Of a stretch of DNA of 64,000 nucleotides, positions 22,983 to 34,900 are shown piece after piece. The stretch is taken from the NCBI GenBank assembly GCA_918797485.1, contig CAKKNE010000004.1, positions 1,612,001 to 1,676,000 of the forward strand, read 5' to 3'. The translations under genes and the position numbers were made by a program. The notes beneath the pieces are model-generated. The model searched no databases. It was not told where the DNA came from and was given only the letters and a program-made list of their open reading frames with translations. Positions within the stretch are counted from its first letter, which is position 1, and the number at the start of each line of letters is the position of its first letter. The DNA is from Pelagomonas calceolata (Eukaryota; Sar; Pelagophyceae; Pelagomonadales; Pelagomonadaceae).

Positions 22983-23171
22983 GAGCGCCGCCGCGGCAGA
23001 TACGGTCTGGATACATATCCTCGAGTTGAAAGCACCCTTCTTGTCGATCCGTTGCCTGCCGCTGGATCGGGGTGGCCCGGGCGGCATCAAGATGACTCTG
23101 ACTTGGATAATCAGGCTACTGCTGACAACGACGACCCCCACCACGACCCCCCCTTACGTAACATGCCTTGA

Positions 23172-23910
23172 GGCTCCGCCCCGATTTCGGTTGCCGTGAG
23201 GCTCCGCAGGGTTTGATATCGTAGTGCAGCTCCGATTGTGGCTTGTAAAGGGTTGCACTTGTCCTCAGTCCCGAAAGTCGTCGATTTATTGATGTCGCCG
23301 CGTAGGCCGAGAACTTCAAATCGGACTCTCGCGACGCAAGACGGCCACTACGATACGCCAAGATGACCGTAGCTTCGCCCGGTCGTAGCAGGATAGCAGC
23401 CGCGCGGAGGGCAGCTACTGCGCACGCCCGGCGAGATTCGTGCGTACGAAGGTGGGGATTCACCTGTAGCTGGATCTTGGCGCTACGTGCGTCCTTTTAT
23501 ATGCCGAAAGCCGAGTATCCCGCATTTCCGGGCGCTCGGGCAGCCCGAATATCTCGTTTATTCGGCCTTTTCTCTTAGGTAGGGGGGGGGGGATCAAAGT
23601 GACCCCCCCGATTTCGGTTGCCGTGAGGCTCCGCGGGGTTTGTCCTCAGCCCGAAAGTTACTAGTACTAGATAGAAAGTTATCGATTCACTGGATAGTTT
23701 TTTTTTTGACGCCGCGTACGCCTAGTACCTCGAATCGGTTTCTCGCGACGCTAAGGCGGTCACTATGATACGCCAAGATGACCGTAGCTTTCAGCTATGC
23801 CACTTTTAGCGGCTATGCCCGGCCGCTTTTGGCTATGCCACCGTGACCGGGCGTGCGCAGAAACTGCCCTCCGCGCGGCTGCTATCCTGGTACGCAATCT
23901 CGAACATAAC
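23172..23910. repeat. Direct duplication of a 270-300-bp element, second copy partly inverted
   Basis: Both copies begin with CCCCGATTTCGGTTGCCGTG and continue through GTCCTCAG, TCTCGCGACGC and GATACGCCAAGATGACCGTA in the same order (starts about 23180 and 23606). After that block the order differs. The segment GCAGCCGCGCGGAGGGCAG of copy 1 appears as its reverse complement in copy 2 (CTGCCCTCCGCGCGGCTGC). Confidence 0.7.
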
Positions 23911-25223
23911 GTAAAATGGCGGACACTGCAGAAGAGAACGTCGGCAACCCTCCTTGGAGAGGCAATGCTGAAGACATTTCTCCCACTGGCATGGTAAGAT
24001 TCACCCACCCGGGCCTTGTGTCACGGTGGTTCCCAGCGAGCTTTCGCCACTCACGCTATCAAAGGGGGCCGGGGAGTTCCTGAATCTAAGGAGCTTGTTC
24101 CTTTTAGAGTTGTTAGTTTGAGCCTCCGGTCTTCCTTAATTTCAAGTTATTCATTTTACTTCATTTGGGTCCCGCCCGGGGCCGGGGGAGGGTTATTATG
24201 ACAGTGTTCGTGGACTCCGATGGGACTTCTTGAAATATCTACCTGGCAGGTAGACTAGACATCGAAGATAGCGGACGCATGAGATGACCCTGTCACGGTT
24301 TTGAAAATCAGTCCAAGCCCATCTGTGGCTTAACGGTTCGTGGCCTAGGCCACAAGACTAAGTCATCTCTGGCCTTTTCCTCGCTGCCAACAGAGCCTGC
24401 ATGTCTCTGATAGTTCCAGGCTAACGGCAGTGGCAACCTTAACAAGCATACCAGAAGCACATAGCTTGCTGGACTCAAAGTCCTTCCTATGAGTGACTTA
24501 AAGAAATGGTAGTTAGTATGTCTCTTCTTACCTCATTCTTGATATCTCTGCCTCTGTAGAAATCTTCATGTCTGTGAATTCATCCGCACAACATGTCTGG
24601 ACAACCACAAACTCTAACTTCTACGAGGGAGAATCTCGCACCTTATTGCCAGATCCCTGAAATAAAGCCTCCCGTCCCTTGTAGATCTGATTTATGACTG
24701 TCTCGGCTTCGCGCTTGGCTTCTTTGATACGCTCACCGCGGGCTACAAGACGATGATCCAGGATTTTGGTTGAATATTGAGAACAAACCCGCGCGTGCTT
24801 CGGTTACAATCTTCGAAGCACGATTTTCCGCTGTCATGAGCTCAGAGATTCCATCTCGAGTCATCGTGCAGCTAAAGGCTACGTTACCGTAGCTCTACCT
24901 TCTGCGGTACGAAGTTTGTTGCGTGCTGCGGTAGGTAGCTGCTATTATAGCAACCGAAAAACTTAGTACCCCAAAAAATACACACACGATGGGCGGCGGT
25001 GGCGTGCCCCTTCGATGAGTCGGCGTCCTCCACAAGGTCCCTGTCGGCCTCCGAATCCTCCGGTATTTCGCCGAACTTGCCGAAGACCAGGTCGCGGATC
25101 AGGGTGGTGTACTCCGGTATCCGAGTCCCCTTAGTAGGGATCCCGGCCAGGTCGCGGAAGTCGCCTCCCACTCCTAACTATACATCATCCTGAGTCACTT
25201 TATTTCCCCCTGCATCGCAATGA

Positions 25224-25245
25224 CAACAACAACAACAACAACAAC
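25224..25245 (+). repeat. CAA trinucleotide microsatellite
   Basis: About seven perfect CAA units in non-coding sequence. Confidence 0.9.
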
Positions 25246-26060
25246 CGTCCCGCGCGATTTCCGCCGTGGTGCCGCGCAAGAGAAAAAAGAATCCGGCGTG
25301 CGCGCAACGCCACCACCCGCAGCTTAAAGAGCACCTCTATACGTCTCGTGTAGACGGGTTCTCCACTGGAAGCGGCCGCCAGAGATAACTTGGCTCCGAG
25401 CGCAGCCTGAGCGCGTAGTGTAATATGCGCGCCAGGAATTTTGGCGTGCACGGGCCGTTTCTGGTGATCTCGGCGACTCTGTCGGGTCGTAGCATCGCTC
25501 CCGCACCCACGTGCAGGCGGAAATGTGCCCACGCTGCGGTTTCTTGTTCCAAAAACTTGATTGAACGTATGCGCCGCGTGCCGCACGCCGCCGACGCGTG
25601 TCATGGCCCCGACGTTTCCGCTTACCTGACTCCCGAGGACATCACTGCTGAGTCAATTTCCCGACTCGGCGAAACAGCTCGCCAACGGCCGCAACGCCAT
25701 TACAATATAAATAGCCTCTTTTCATCACTAGTACCCCGGGGTGTTACCTCCTCGTCTAAAACATATTCGGGTTTGGGGTGCTGCCCGGGGGAGCTATCTC
25801 CCACGAGCGTGCCCGTAATCTTGCTGCCGGTCGTAGAAGCGTGCGTCGGCATGGCCGTGCGCGGGCGCGTTGGCGAAGTCCGGGTTGCCGCTGACGAGCC
25901 GGAGGGCCGATCTTGATCCGGGCGTACTCGCGCGCGGTCTTGATGCCCCAGCGACGGTAAAGCGTTTGTGTCGTCGCGAGCGTGCTGTCGCTGCTTTTCC
26001 GGTGGTTCCGGTCTTGGAGTAGGACAAAAATATATGTCATAAGCGCCAGTGGCGGGCCGT

Positions 26061-26075
26061 GGGGGGGGGGGGGGG
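26061..26075 (+). repeat. Poly-G tract
   Basis: Fifteen consecutive G in intergenic sequence. Confidence 0.9.
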
Positions 26076-26275
26076 CGACGTAGCGTCCATGATAGATACG
26101 CGCACCTAGCCCTTGAGCACCTTTTGTTGTGCCTGCCCGCTGTAGTGTTAGCCGGAATGTGCACATGCCTTCTCAAACGCACGGACCAACGTAGTTTTAG
26201 CCGGAAACTGTGAACAGCCCTAGTCCTTGGCATAAGCACGGCAGCAGCAGCTTCTTGCTTGCTAGTCATCACACC

Positions 26276-28232
26276 ATGACGGACGAGCAAGCGACGGTGA
26301 AACGCGCAGCCCGTCTACTGCGTGCACGCGAATTGGTCGCGCAAGGGCATTTCAGGGCCTGCGAGACGACCGAGTTGCAGATCATCTCAGAGAATGACAC
26401 AAGTAAGGGAAATACTTTGACGCCAGCCTCAGGACCGGAATTCCCCGGACGCGGACGCGGAAACAATTGGAAGGCGCGTGGTGGTCGCTCTTCTCGTGGT
26501 AGCGAAAACCGGAATCGCACCTCTTTGCCTCGGATTCCCCGGCCGCATACATCTGAACAACCTGTACGATCGCGGCAGCAAGTCTCTGTCGGTTCCGTTG
26601 CGGCTTCACGCAAAGTTTGGCAACCCAAGTCAGCACGTGCTCTTGACATGGTTTCGTCAGCATCCAAGGGACCAATATCTGCAGAGGTGGATGCGCCCGT
26701 GATGGTTTTCTCTGGAGAGGATGATGTAGAACGGCCAACTCTACCAATACACAGGATATCTGCATATGATGCCTTGGGGGAACTCGGGAAGGGGCAGTTT
26801 GGCATTGTATCGCAGGCTGTCCGATGCAAGAGGGGCGGTGCAAAAGAGGTTGTGGCAATTAAGATGCTTAAGTTTGACTTTTTGAAAGAGGGGTTTCCAC
26901 TAGAGGCTTTGCGAGAGATCACATTACTGTCCTCCCTGCGTCACCCAAATATTGTACGAATGCACGCAGTTGCTTGCGGCAGTGGTGAGGCCCCGAGTGA
27001 ATGGCACCTGGTCATGGAGCCAGCTGGCCACGAACTGACAACACTGGTCAAGGGTGCGCGGCAACGGCCCATGACCGAAGCACAAGTTAAGCATCTTATG
27101 CTACAGCTCCTGCGAGCGCTTGCCGCCCTTCACAGTGTGTGGGTGATGCACCGGGACCTCAAGACGCCAAATGTGCTGGTGGATGATAGAGGGTTGTTGC
27201 GACTGTGTGATTTCGGCCTTGCACGGAGAGTTTGCTGCGGCCTCGAACTTGATCCATCCTATACTACCAGCCAGCACGAGAGTGCTACAGTGAGTAAGCA
27301 CAACTTTTTTTACGTATCTGGTCAAGACAAAACACATAAACGCATGCGCACGGCTATCAACGAGAGCCTAACCAGTCGTAGCAGAAGGTTCAACGAACCT
27401 TATGCTACACACACTCCAAATGTCATTTCTGGCCACTACCGACCCCCAGAAGTTCTCCTTGGATGCCGAGATTATGGGCGAGCTGCCGATCTCTGGTCGG
27501 CTGGGTGTATTTTTGGTGAACTTCTTTCAAGACAGGTCCTTTTCCCCGGAAAAGATGAGCCGGACCAGCTAACCATAATCTTTGATCTTCTTGGCGAACC
27601 AACTGAAAAGAGATGGCCTCTTTATCCGTGCGTAGCCTGTGTCAAAATTTAGTTTTAACGGCCAGGATGGACAGTTTGTTGACAGGCAACTTGCGCGACT
27701 GCGTGGCTTCCGCTTTGCGCCTTCATCACCGATACCAACGGTCATGGCTAAGGGTGGGACAGACCTTCTTCGACGCAAGTTCCCTGCTTCTGGATTTGAT
27801 GGGACCCATGCACCCTTAAATGCAATGTCTCTGGTGACCCCACTAACCCAAATCACCACAAGCTTGAGCAATACGGGTTTCTTTCTGTTATCTAAATTGC
27901 TGGAGAAATCCCCCGAACATCGCATTGTGGCAGCAGATGCTAAAGGCGATCGCTGGTTTGCATCACGCCCTTCTCCTGAGGCCCTGAGTGTCACAGATAT
28001 CATGCCCCTTCTTCAGCTTGCTAAGATTGAGGATGTTGCCACTCAAAATGTACCACAATTCGCACCCACGGGCTTCTCGGGAGCTTCCCTGCCGCAATCT
28101 AACGTGCTAGCACCAACTGAAGGTAATACCCAAAACCCGTCCTTGGTGAACCAATCCCAAGGGGACGTCAGTGCTGCTTTGGCAGTAGCTCGAGCTCGGG
28201 CTCATGCTCTCAACCGCCAGCGTCACCTTTGA
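26276..28232 (+). CDS. Cyclin-dependent kinase of the CDK10/CDK11 group with activation-segment insertion
   Basis: Exons 26276-27627 and 27686-28232 (58-nt intron) give 632 residues. The ATG at 26276 sits in CACACCATGAC; an earlier in-frame ATG exists at 26210. A 160-residue basic, disordered N-terminus is followed by the kinase domain. It contains LGKGQFGIV, AIKMLKFDF, the cyclin-binding helix GFPLEALREITLLSSLRHPN (PITSLRE-like), VMHRDLKTPNVL, DFGLARR, HYRPPEVLLG and DLWSAGCIFGELL. The C-lobe ends around EKSPEHRIVAADAKGDRWF. CDK10/11 kinases act in transcription and splicing control with cyclin M or L. The DFG-to-PPE stretch is about 60 residues longer than usual. It contains GTGAGTAAG at 27292, so part may be an in-frame intron (for example 27292-27366). 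The Trp usual before YR is His. Confidence 0.85.
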
Positions 28233-29122
28233 GTTCTGGGACCTCTGTCTTTGAGCCTCTATAGCCCGTGGTCTCCTCGATAGTGAGCTGGCACATCCAA
28301 GTCGAGTGTGTATACCGTGACTTTCGCAACACTATGCGTTCCTCATTTCAAGTTGATGCTGGACCCGGAAGTTACTAGTAGATGCAATAATACCGGGGTC
28401 GTATGACAAATGGTGACGGAAGGGACCGGATGATGATATAGTTGTAGCATTCACCATTTTCGAGATTTTATTTAGAGGCCGATTAAGCCCTATTTGCTGC
28501 GCTCATGGGACAATGATAAAAAACGACACAACCGTGACCAAAAATTACCAAATATATATAATTTAAGACTGGATTTCGAGCTAGCCTTATCGTTCGCTCC
28601 CAGAGAAGCGGCCCAGACCAGTAGATGCTCTTCAAGTTTATTATTATTAATAGTAACCTCAGCCTGACTTGGCCAAAATGGGCACCTCCGACTCGGACTC
28701 GGAGTCAACTTGAACTTGAAAGGCCCGGGCCCCGGCGGGCGGCCGGGCCCGGATGCACTTCCGTGGCAAGCTAGTGTCGCTGTGTGCTTAGGATGCCCCT
28801 GGGGCCAAACGGGCCAAGTTTCCGGATTAGGGTTCTCCCGATCGGCCGCGAGTCTGGCTTGCGACGGCCCGGGGAGGCCCGGGGCAGTGACCGTGACCGT
28901 GACTCGGACTCGGCCGGGCGCCTGAGCTGAGCTCCAGTCACGGTGAATAAAAGTGACACAACTTGGTACTTGTCTTCTCATACAGTATAAAGTCCCTGAT
29001 ATTTCAGAACCCCCGAGGCTCTTGCCCTTCTACTAGTGGGAGGACCGGGTGCGCATCGGGCAGTATCCAGGTATCTTTGACCTGTGCCCTGCTGGTGGCA
29101 TCTTGCCTTTTTATACTTGGCA
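28233..29122. other. Intergenic region between the CDK-like kinase and ARL6
   Basis: It holds a repeat block at about 28459-28512 (AAGCCCTATTTGCTGCGCTC and neighbours) related to 47237-47286. A second block at about 28766-28806 (GGCAAGCTAGTGTCGCT, then TTAGGATGCCCCT) is related to 61366-61408. No gene is supported. Confidence 0.5.
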
Positions 29123-29837
29123 ATGTTAAAACGTCTTACAGCTGCGCTCTCAAAAAAAGACAAGGATGTGCACATTCTAGTACTCGGACTTGACAACAGT
29201 GGTAAATCATCCCTCATCCAGCATATTAAGCCAAAGAAGTACCAAGAAAAAGCTGCAACATACGAAGCAACGCCCACGGTGGGGTTCCAAACGGACAAGT
29301 TTCATGTAAATTCCCCCTTCATCGTGTGGATAAGCAATATTGGATTCTTAGGTGAACAACCTCGCCATCACTTGTTTTGACATGTCTGGTCAGTCACGCT
29401 ATAGATCACTTTGGGAACACTATTATGTTCAAGTTGAGGCTATAATTTTTGTCGTTGACTCTACTGATAGGTAATTCTCGCGGATTGGATTTCCCATGAT
29501 AGAACACGTGCTAGGATTAGAATGTGTGTTGCAAAAGATGAGCTTGAAATGCTTTTAAAGCACCGCGACATTTGCGCCAGTCCGGTTCCTATCATATTTT
29601 TTGCCAACAAAATGGATATTCCGGGTGCACTCACACCTTTCGAGTGTAGCCAACAGCTTGAACTTGACCGCATATCTGATCGACCATGGCATATAGCGTA
29701 GGTGCAGGGGTCCTTGATGAATGTATTGCTATAAACGTAGGCCAAGCGATGCGCTAAGGGGAGTTGGCCTACAAGAGGGCATGGAATGGCTCGCTTCTCA
29801 TGTGACCCCTAAAAGTCGCAAGTGGAGCCGCAAGTGA
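29123..29837 (+). CDS. ARL6: ARF-like GTPase 6 (Bardet-Biedl protein BBS3)
   Basis: Four exons (29123-29305, 29352-29470, 29515-29697, 29741-29837) with introns of 46, 44 and 43 nt give 193 residues, the size of ARL6 elsewhere. The amphipathic N-terminus [20 protein letters not shown] leads into the P-loop GLDNSGKS. Then come switch I TPTVGF, the ARL6-diagnostic switch [19 protein letters not shown] (Met-Ser instead of the Gly-Gly of most ARFs), FFANKMD, and [17 protein letters not shown]-bound ARL6 recruits the BBSome coat to membranes at the ciliary base for sorting of ciliary membrane proteins. With IFT74 in the same window it supports a ciliated life stage. All nucleotide-binding motifs are intact. 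Confidence 0.95.
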
Positions 29838-31978
29838 ACCGAGGTGGCGGAGCTGCAAAGTGACCAGCGGCAATATTTTGCTCAAGACTATGACTCGCCC
29901 AAAGCCAACGCTATAGACCAGAGTCTGGAATCAGCTGCCTGAACGTCACGTCTCCAGTACTATGCCAATAGCAGAGAGTTACCTTCCCCCTATTTGATGC
30001 GCAGATGCATACGTGACTAAACTCGACAGAATGAGCATTATCGAGACCGCGAGTTTGATGTTGCCAGGAGGCTTAACTAGTATGAAACATCCTCCTTTCG
30101 TGGTCACATTCGCATGGGACTGTGCCTGGCATCCAACACTACGGTCCCACTCGACCCGGGCTCGTGGTCTAATGGGGTCCACGGCTGAGATAGCGTGCTG
30201 CCAATGCCGTGGGTTGCCAACACACTTTTGAACTTCGCCGAAATTATTGCAAACCCCCTGCTTTGGCACCAGTTTCCCGGGCGGTATAGTACGAATATTT
30301 TTTTTCCTATCGGCGTTCAAGTTCCGGGCAATATTTACATAAGGCCCAAGTCCCCAAGGCCGGACATCGGTTAATTCCTTGGAGTAAGATTCTGCCTTAC
30401 CTTCCCTTAGCTCTAATTAGAATGAAGTAGCCTGCGACGCTTAAGACTCCTTGGAGATTTCGACTCGGAACTTGAAATTTATAGGGGGTCAAGCGCAAGT
30501 CGACGTTGGCAGCTTTTGGCGCAATTGAGCGCACAGCCAAATGCCGACCGAATGGCGGCAAACTTTTACTCAGGCGCAGGTTCCGTATGCTAAAGTAATG
30601 GGCTGCCACAGTGTGCAAAGTTCAAGTTTGGTGCCAGTGCGGCGGTGCGGGCCGCAGCCTTGTGCTGAAAAATCAGCTGTGACGCGGTAGGAGGCTCAGC
30701 TGGAAACCCGCGAGCTCTGGAGGCCCGGGGCTCGTCGCCCGTTGATTTATCTTTTGCCTTAGTCTACTCTGACACGGCACGATCATACTATGATCATACG
30801 ATGGCCGAGATAAAACCCGCCCGGAAACCAATCGCGCCAACGGACGGGATGAATCGTCCTCTAATTCACCACTAATTATTTCCTATCGCCCCATATCTAT
30901 AGGGCTCCTAAGGAACATCCGATATCCGGCCCTGCTTACTAGTAAGGCCCACTGGCAAGAGGGACTCCGAGTCCGAGTCGGAATTTCGGGGTTGTCACTG
31001 TGTCTAGGTCGAATTACTCTAGGGCCAGGCGTTACAGTGCACACATCAGGCCAGCGCCCGGACCTGATCATAGCTTGTTGAGGGATTCAAGTTGCCAGTG
31101 CCAGTCACGGTGGTACTTCAGCGATCTATCATGATGATGATAATGAGTCGAGTCGTGGCTGAAGTGGCCCAGGGTTTAATTCAAGCTCGGCCTGCAGCTT
31201 GGAGGTAGCAGAACTTGAACCTTGAAAAATGTTGTAGAAAATAAAATTTACACTCAGGCTGTAAAAAATGCCGCGGCTATTTGGAAGTGTGGTTGCCGGT
31301 ACTTTCGCCCCGGGGACCGGAAGGCGCCGAACAGTGGCAATATTCACCGATCATCTCCTCGAAAGTCGCAGCTCACTGGACGTATTGCTTTTTACTGCTT
31401 TTTGCTCTAAATTTTTTAGCAAGCCGATAATCATGATCATGATGACTTTCAATGTCGTAAAGAAATTCAAACTTAGCCTGAGGGCCTATATAGCTTGAAT
31501 CGAAAATTCTAAACGGGCCTCAGGCTATAACACCCTATGATCGCCCAGACATCCGGAGAGAAGTACTACTAGCCTGGGTTCCTGCGGTTGCGTAGGTCAG
31601 TAGGATAGGATGAGTAGCTTACTCAGGCTAGTCACGGCCCGGGTACTACTAAGCGCTGACGTGATCTAGGCTAGCCACTTGGCTAGCCGCGGCATCTGAA
31701 AATCTCGAGCCAACTAGGGGAGGGATAAGGTAGATCACGCGCATTGCTGACTCGGAGATTCTGTGTTTGCAAATATAGCCTTGTGTTCCGAGTCAAGTTT
31801 CCGAGCTTCAGGCTGCCGGCGGCGGACGACGCCCCTCCATGGTTACCCCTAAGAGTCCTGCGAGGAGCCTCCGCGCTTCCCGGGCAAACTTAAGGTGTTC
31901 GCCCTCCCTGCCCTGCCCTGGAGAGGGCTGGGACTTTAGATTGCGGCCCTACTGATCCCGCCTACCGTAGGTAGGCAC
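29838..31978. other. 2.1-kb intergenic region with family A copy 3
   Basis: Apart from the repeat at about 30355-30940 it contains many short recurrent words (GACTCGGA, TTCAAGTT, CTCAGGCT, TACTAGTA) and a CCTACCGTAGGTAGGC palindrome at about 31960-31976, immediately upstream of the next gene. No protein-like frame is seen. Confidence 0.5.
30355..30940 (+). repeat. Dispersed repeat family A, copy 3
   Basis: The same block order as copy 2, from GGTTAATTCCTTGGAGTAAG to CCGGCCCTGC. An unrelated insertion of roughly 100 bp sits around 30688-30800, after GTGACGCGGTA, and small expansions such as GTTCAAGTTTGG occur at about 30621-30632. Overall orientation is plus, as in all four copies. Confidence 0.75.
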
Positions 31979-34900
31979 ATGTATCAGGGCTACATGGCGG
32001 CGGGTAAAATGATTTCAAATTTTGCGACTTGTTGCATTGTACTGCTCAGAGGCACGTGTGCGCTGTCAGAACTTTCCGTGAAGATCCTCGCACAGAAGCG
32101 AGTTGAACCTCTACATCGCCTTTTGTCGTCGCTTCAAACTACCTTATACCCGCCCACGGCAAATGTCGATGTCGAGATCCATGTGGACCAATTACCCTCT
32201 GAGGGGTTTCATCTCTGGTCGCGGAGGTCCGCGCGGGATATAGAACAACGTGAAAAGGTTCTCGAGCTCTCTGACAATTTCGTGCGAAACTGGAGTCACG
32301 GTAATGCCAGAGTTGTGAAGCTAGAGAAATGGCATGGTGTCCGAGGCATGTGGCTTGCTTGTGCTGATCCTGGATTATATGGCGAGGAATTCTCGCGCTT
32401 TGTGATTTTCGAGGATGACGTTGAATTATCCACTGCCTGGTACGTATTTCCCCAGCTGCCTATGCTCTGAATCACCACCTAGGTTTGAATATCTTGCAGC
32501 AGCACATCGCGCGTACTCGATGAGTACCGGCATTGCTGGGATATCACTTCAGCGTCAAGCGGGTCGCATGGATGCCTACCCCGAAGAACTCGAGGGCAAA
32601 CGAGTTCGCCCTGGCAAGAATCAGCCGTTGGCTGCATTGAAGCCAACGACATACCGCGATACGCTCTATCTATTCCCACACGTTGGTAGCTGGGGATTTT
32701 CACCAGAGCCTAAAGTGTGGCATGATTTTTTGGACTGGTTTAAAAATCTTGAGGATGTAGATGCCCCCGAGAACTGGGTAACGCTAGTAGATACGGGCAA
32801 ACAAGTGAATCCAAAGCGTGAATCCCTCCCGTCTAGGTGGTATAGGCACGCGTTGAGCTCGCAGCGTGGTGAGCTGGGCATCTCGCAGGGGGGGGTGGCA
32901 GAGACAACTTCAAGCATGTGGACAGCCCACTTTGATACATTTTGCATGCAACGAGGTTTGTTTACATTGCACCCTCATCTCTTTGTATCCCAGGATGATG
33001 GGGGCGATTCGTTGGAGGTAGGACTTGCCAGGTCATGGCGGGAAGATGGAGCTCACTATCGGGGCTTCAATACACCAGATAGTTCCTTGCTTAGCCTGAA
33101 AGCCTGGCGAACTAAGTATTTATCTGGCTCGCTTACTGGTTTGTTTTTACCCGATGATGAAGTAGCACGGTTGACCCACGGGGGTGAGCGGCTTTCCAGT
33201 TCCGACGTGGCATATTTAAAGCGGCAATACGCAGCTAACAATCTCCAGCTCTCTGTGAATGCAGAAGGCCGGCGCTTGTTTGACTTGGACGTGTATTGGA
33301 ATTTGGAGAGCTCCATAGCACTCGATGATTTGACACATGCAGTGAATGGAAACACGTTTGGGTACTATAATCCACTCTCCACGATTACTCAAACCCAGGC
33401 ACACTGTATTCTTGGGGGGAAGTCGGTCGCCATTTTGGGTGATTCCATTTCCCGATATTTTACTTACACATTTAATCATTTTTTGGAGCACGGTGTGATT
33501 GCCGCCGAATGGGGGGAGCAAAATGGCGGCTGTGGAAAGTGGGGATGCGGTAACAGAGCAGATGGCGAGGCATGCTACGTCGGACCCTACTTTGATTGTG
33601 GCACAACTTGGACCGACGGCACGGACCGTTCCGGCAAAGCAGATCACCGCCAACACATTACAGCAACCATAGAAGGAGGTTACGGCGAAATAAAAACTAC
33701 TTTCTACTTCATTCAGGATACATGGTATGACGCCCTGCAAACTGAAGCTGCAGCAATTAAAGACCACGATGTGGTGATTGTAAATTCTGGCTGGTGGGAG
33801 CTCAAAGAAGACGACGACGACGATCACAGGTCAGATTCTTGCTCATTTGACGACGACGATGATGTTTCTGACTTTTACACTGATTCCGATTGCCTAGAGT
33901 CCTATGAGGACGACCTTAACGATCTGGTCGAAAGTATATTAAAATTCTTTGTTGTTGACGCTGAGAAGGCCGTGATATGGCGCCAAGTAACCTGTTGTGG
34001 CGTCAACTATATCGACTCCAGGCAGCGCATAGGCGCCATTGCTGTTGGAGCCATGAATGCGATCGCAGACAAAGTCATGGCTGACAACTCGATTGATACT
34101 GTTGCCGTGTACCAAATGTCCAATGTTGTCAATTTGATAAGTCGCACCTTCGACAACTTTCATCCTCGTTCCAATCAGTTGCATGTCTGGACACAGCTAT
34201 GCCTCAACAAAATTGCGAAGCAGCTCAACAAGGTTGATGAATGTCTCGTTTCTCCATCATCTACTCCATCAGCAAAGCCTGCCCCAACTCTAGGCTCAAA
34301 CCCTACAACGCCGTCGCCCTCTCATGGACAGCTCCCGTCTGCATCAGGCACACCATCACCAACAGCGCATCCGGCGACCGCAGCACCGATGGTTGTGACG
34401 CCAAGACCGACGAAAGCTCCATACCCATGGCCAACCAAACACCCCACTGAGGATCCTAATTTGAACATGGACTCTTCAGGATATGACATGGGTGAAGATG
34501 TGCGCGAGGCTTCAAGATCTCAGACCTTGATGGTCGGTAACCAGACATTTGAATTTACCTGTTTTTCATCAAATGACGGAATCACGTACAAAAACAAGCC
34601 AGCCTTGGACTTAGGAGAGTGTCCCACGGCTGGACAGAAAGTTTTATTGGCAATATTCATAGCTTCCTTGGCCTCGTACGTGATCGCGCTGATGCTGAAG
34701 CCACCAGGCACAAAAGGGTCTAGCTTGCGTGCATTTCAGGCGTCAGCAAGTAACTCCACGGGGCCATCTACAGCCAGCAAGACCGAGATATCTACTTTAG
34801 AAGACGAACTTTCTAACTCTGCACTTCAAGTTCTTCGCCAGATGGAGGACATCGAGGTTCGGTCTGGACCAAGCCAGCTCGCATCCGTTGCTGAGTGCAA

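Larger units (their letters stand above)
22983..26275. other. 3.3-kb divergent intergenic region, repeat-rich, no gene supported
   Basis: It contains the duplicated element at about 23172-23440 and 23604-23910 (listed), a CAA microsatellite at 25224-25245, a poly-G run at 26061-26075 and many short recurrent words. Promoters for the O-GlcNAc transferase (minus) and the CDK-like kinase (plus) must lie at its two ends. Its longest frames are GC-rich, Arg-rich and lack any recognisable motif. Confidence 0.5.

Noticed and set aside
27628-27652. A 25-nt intron in the CDK-like gene
   Set aside because: A 58-nt intron from the same donor to GACAG at 27685 keeps the frame and gives the better CDK match (WPLYPQLARLRG).
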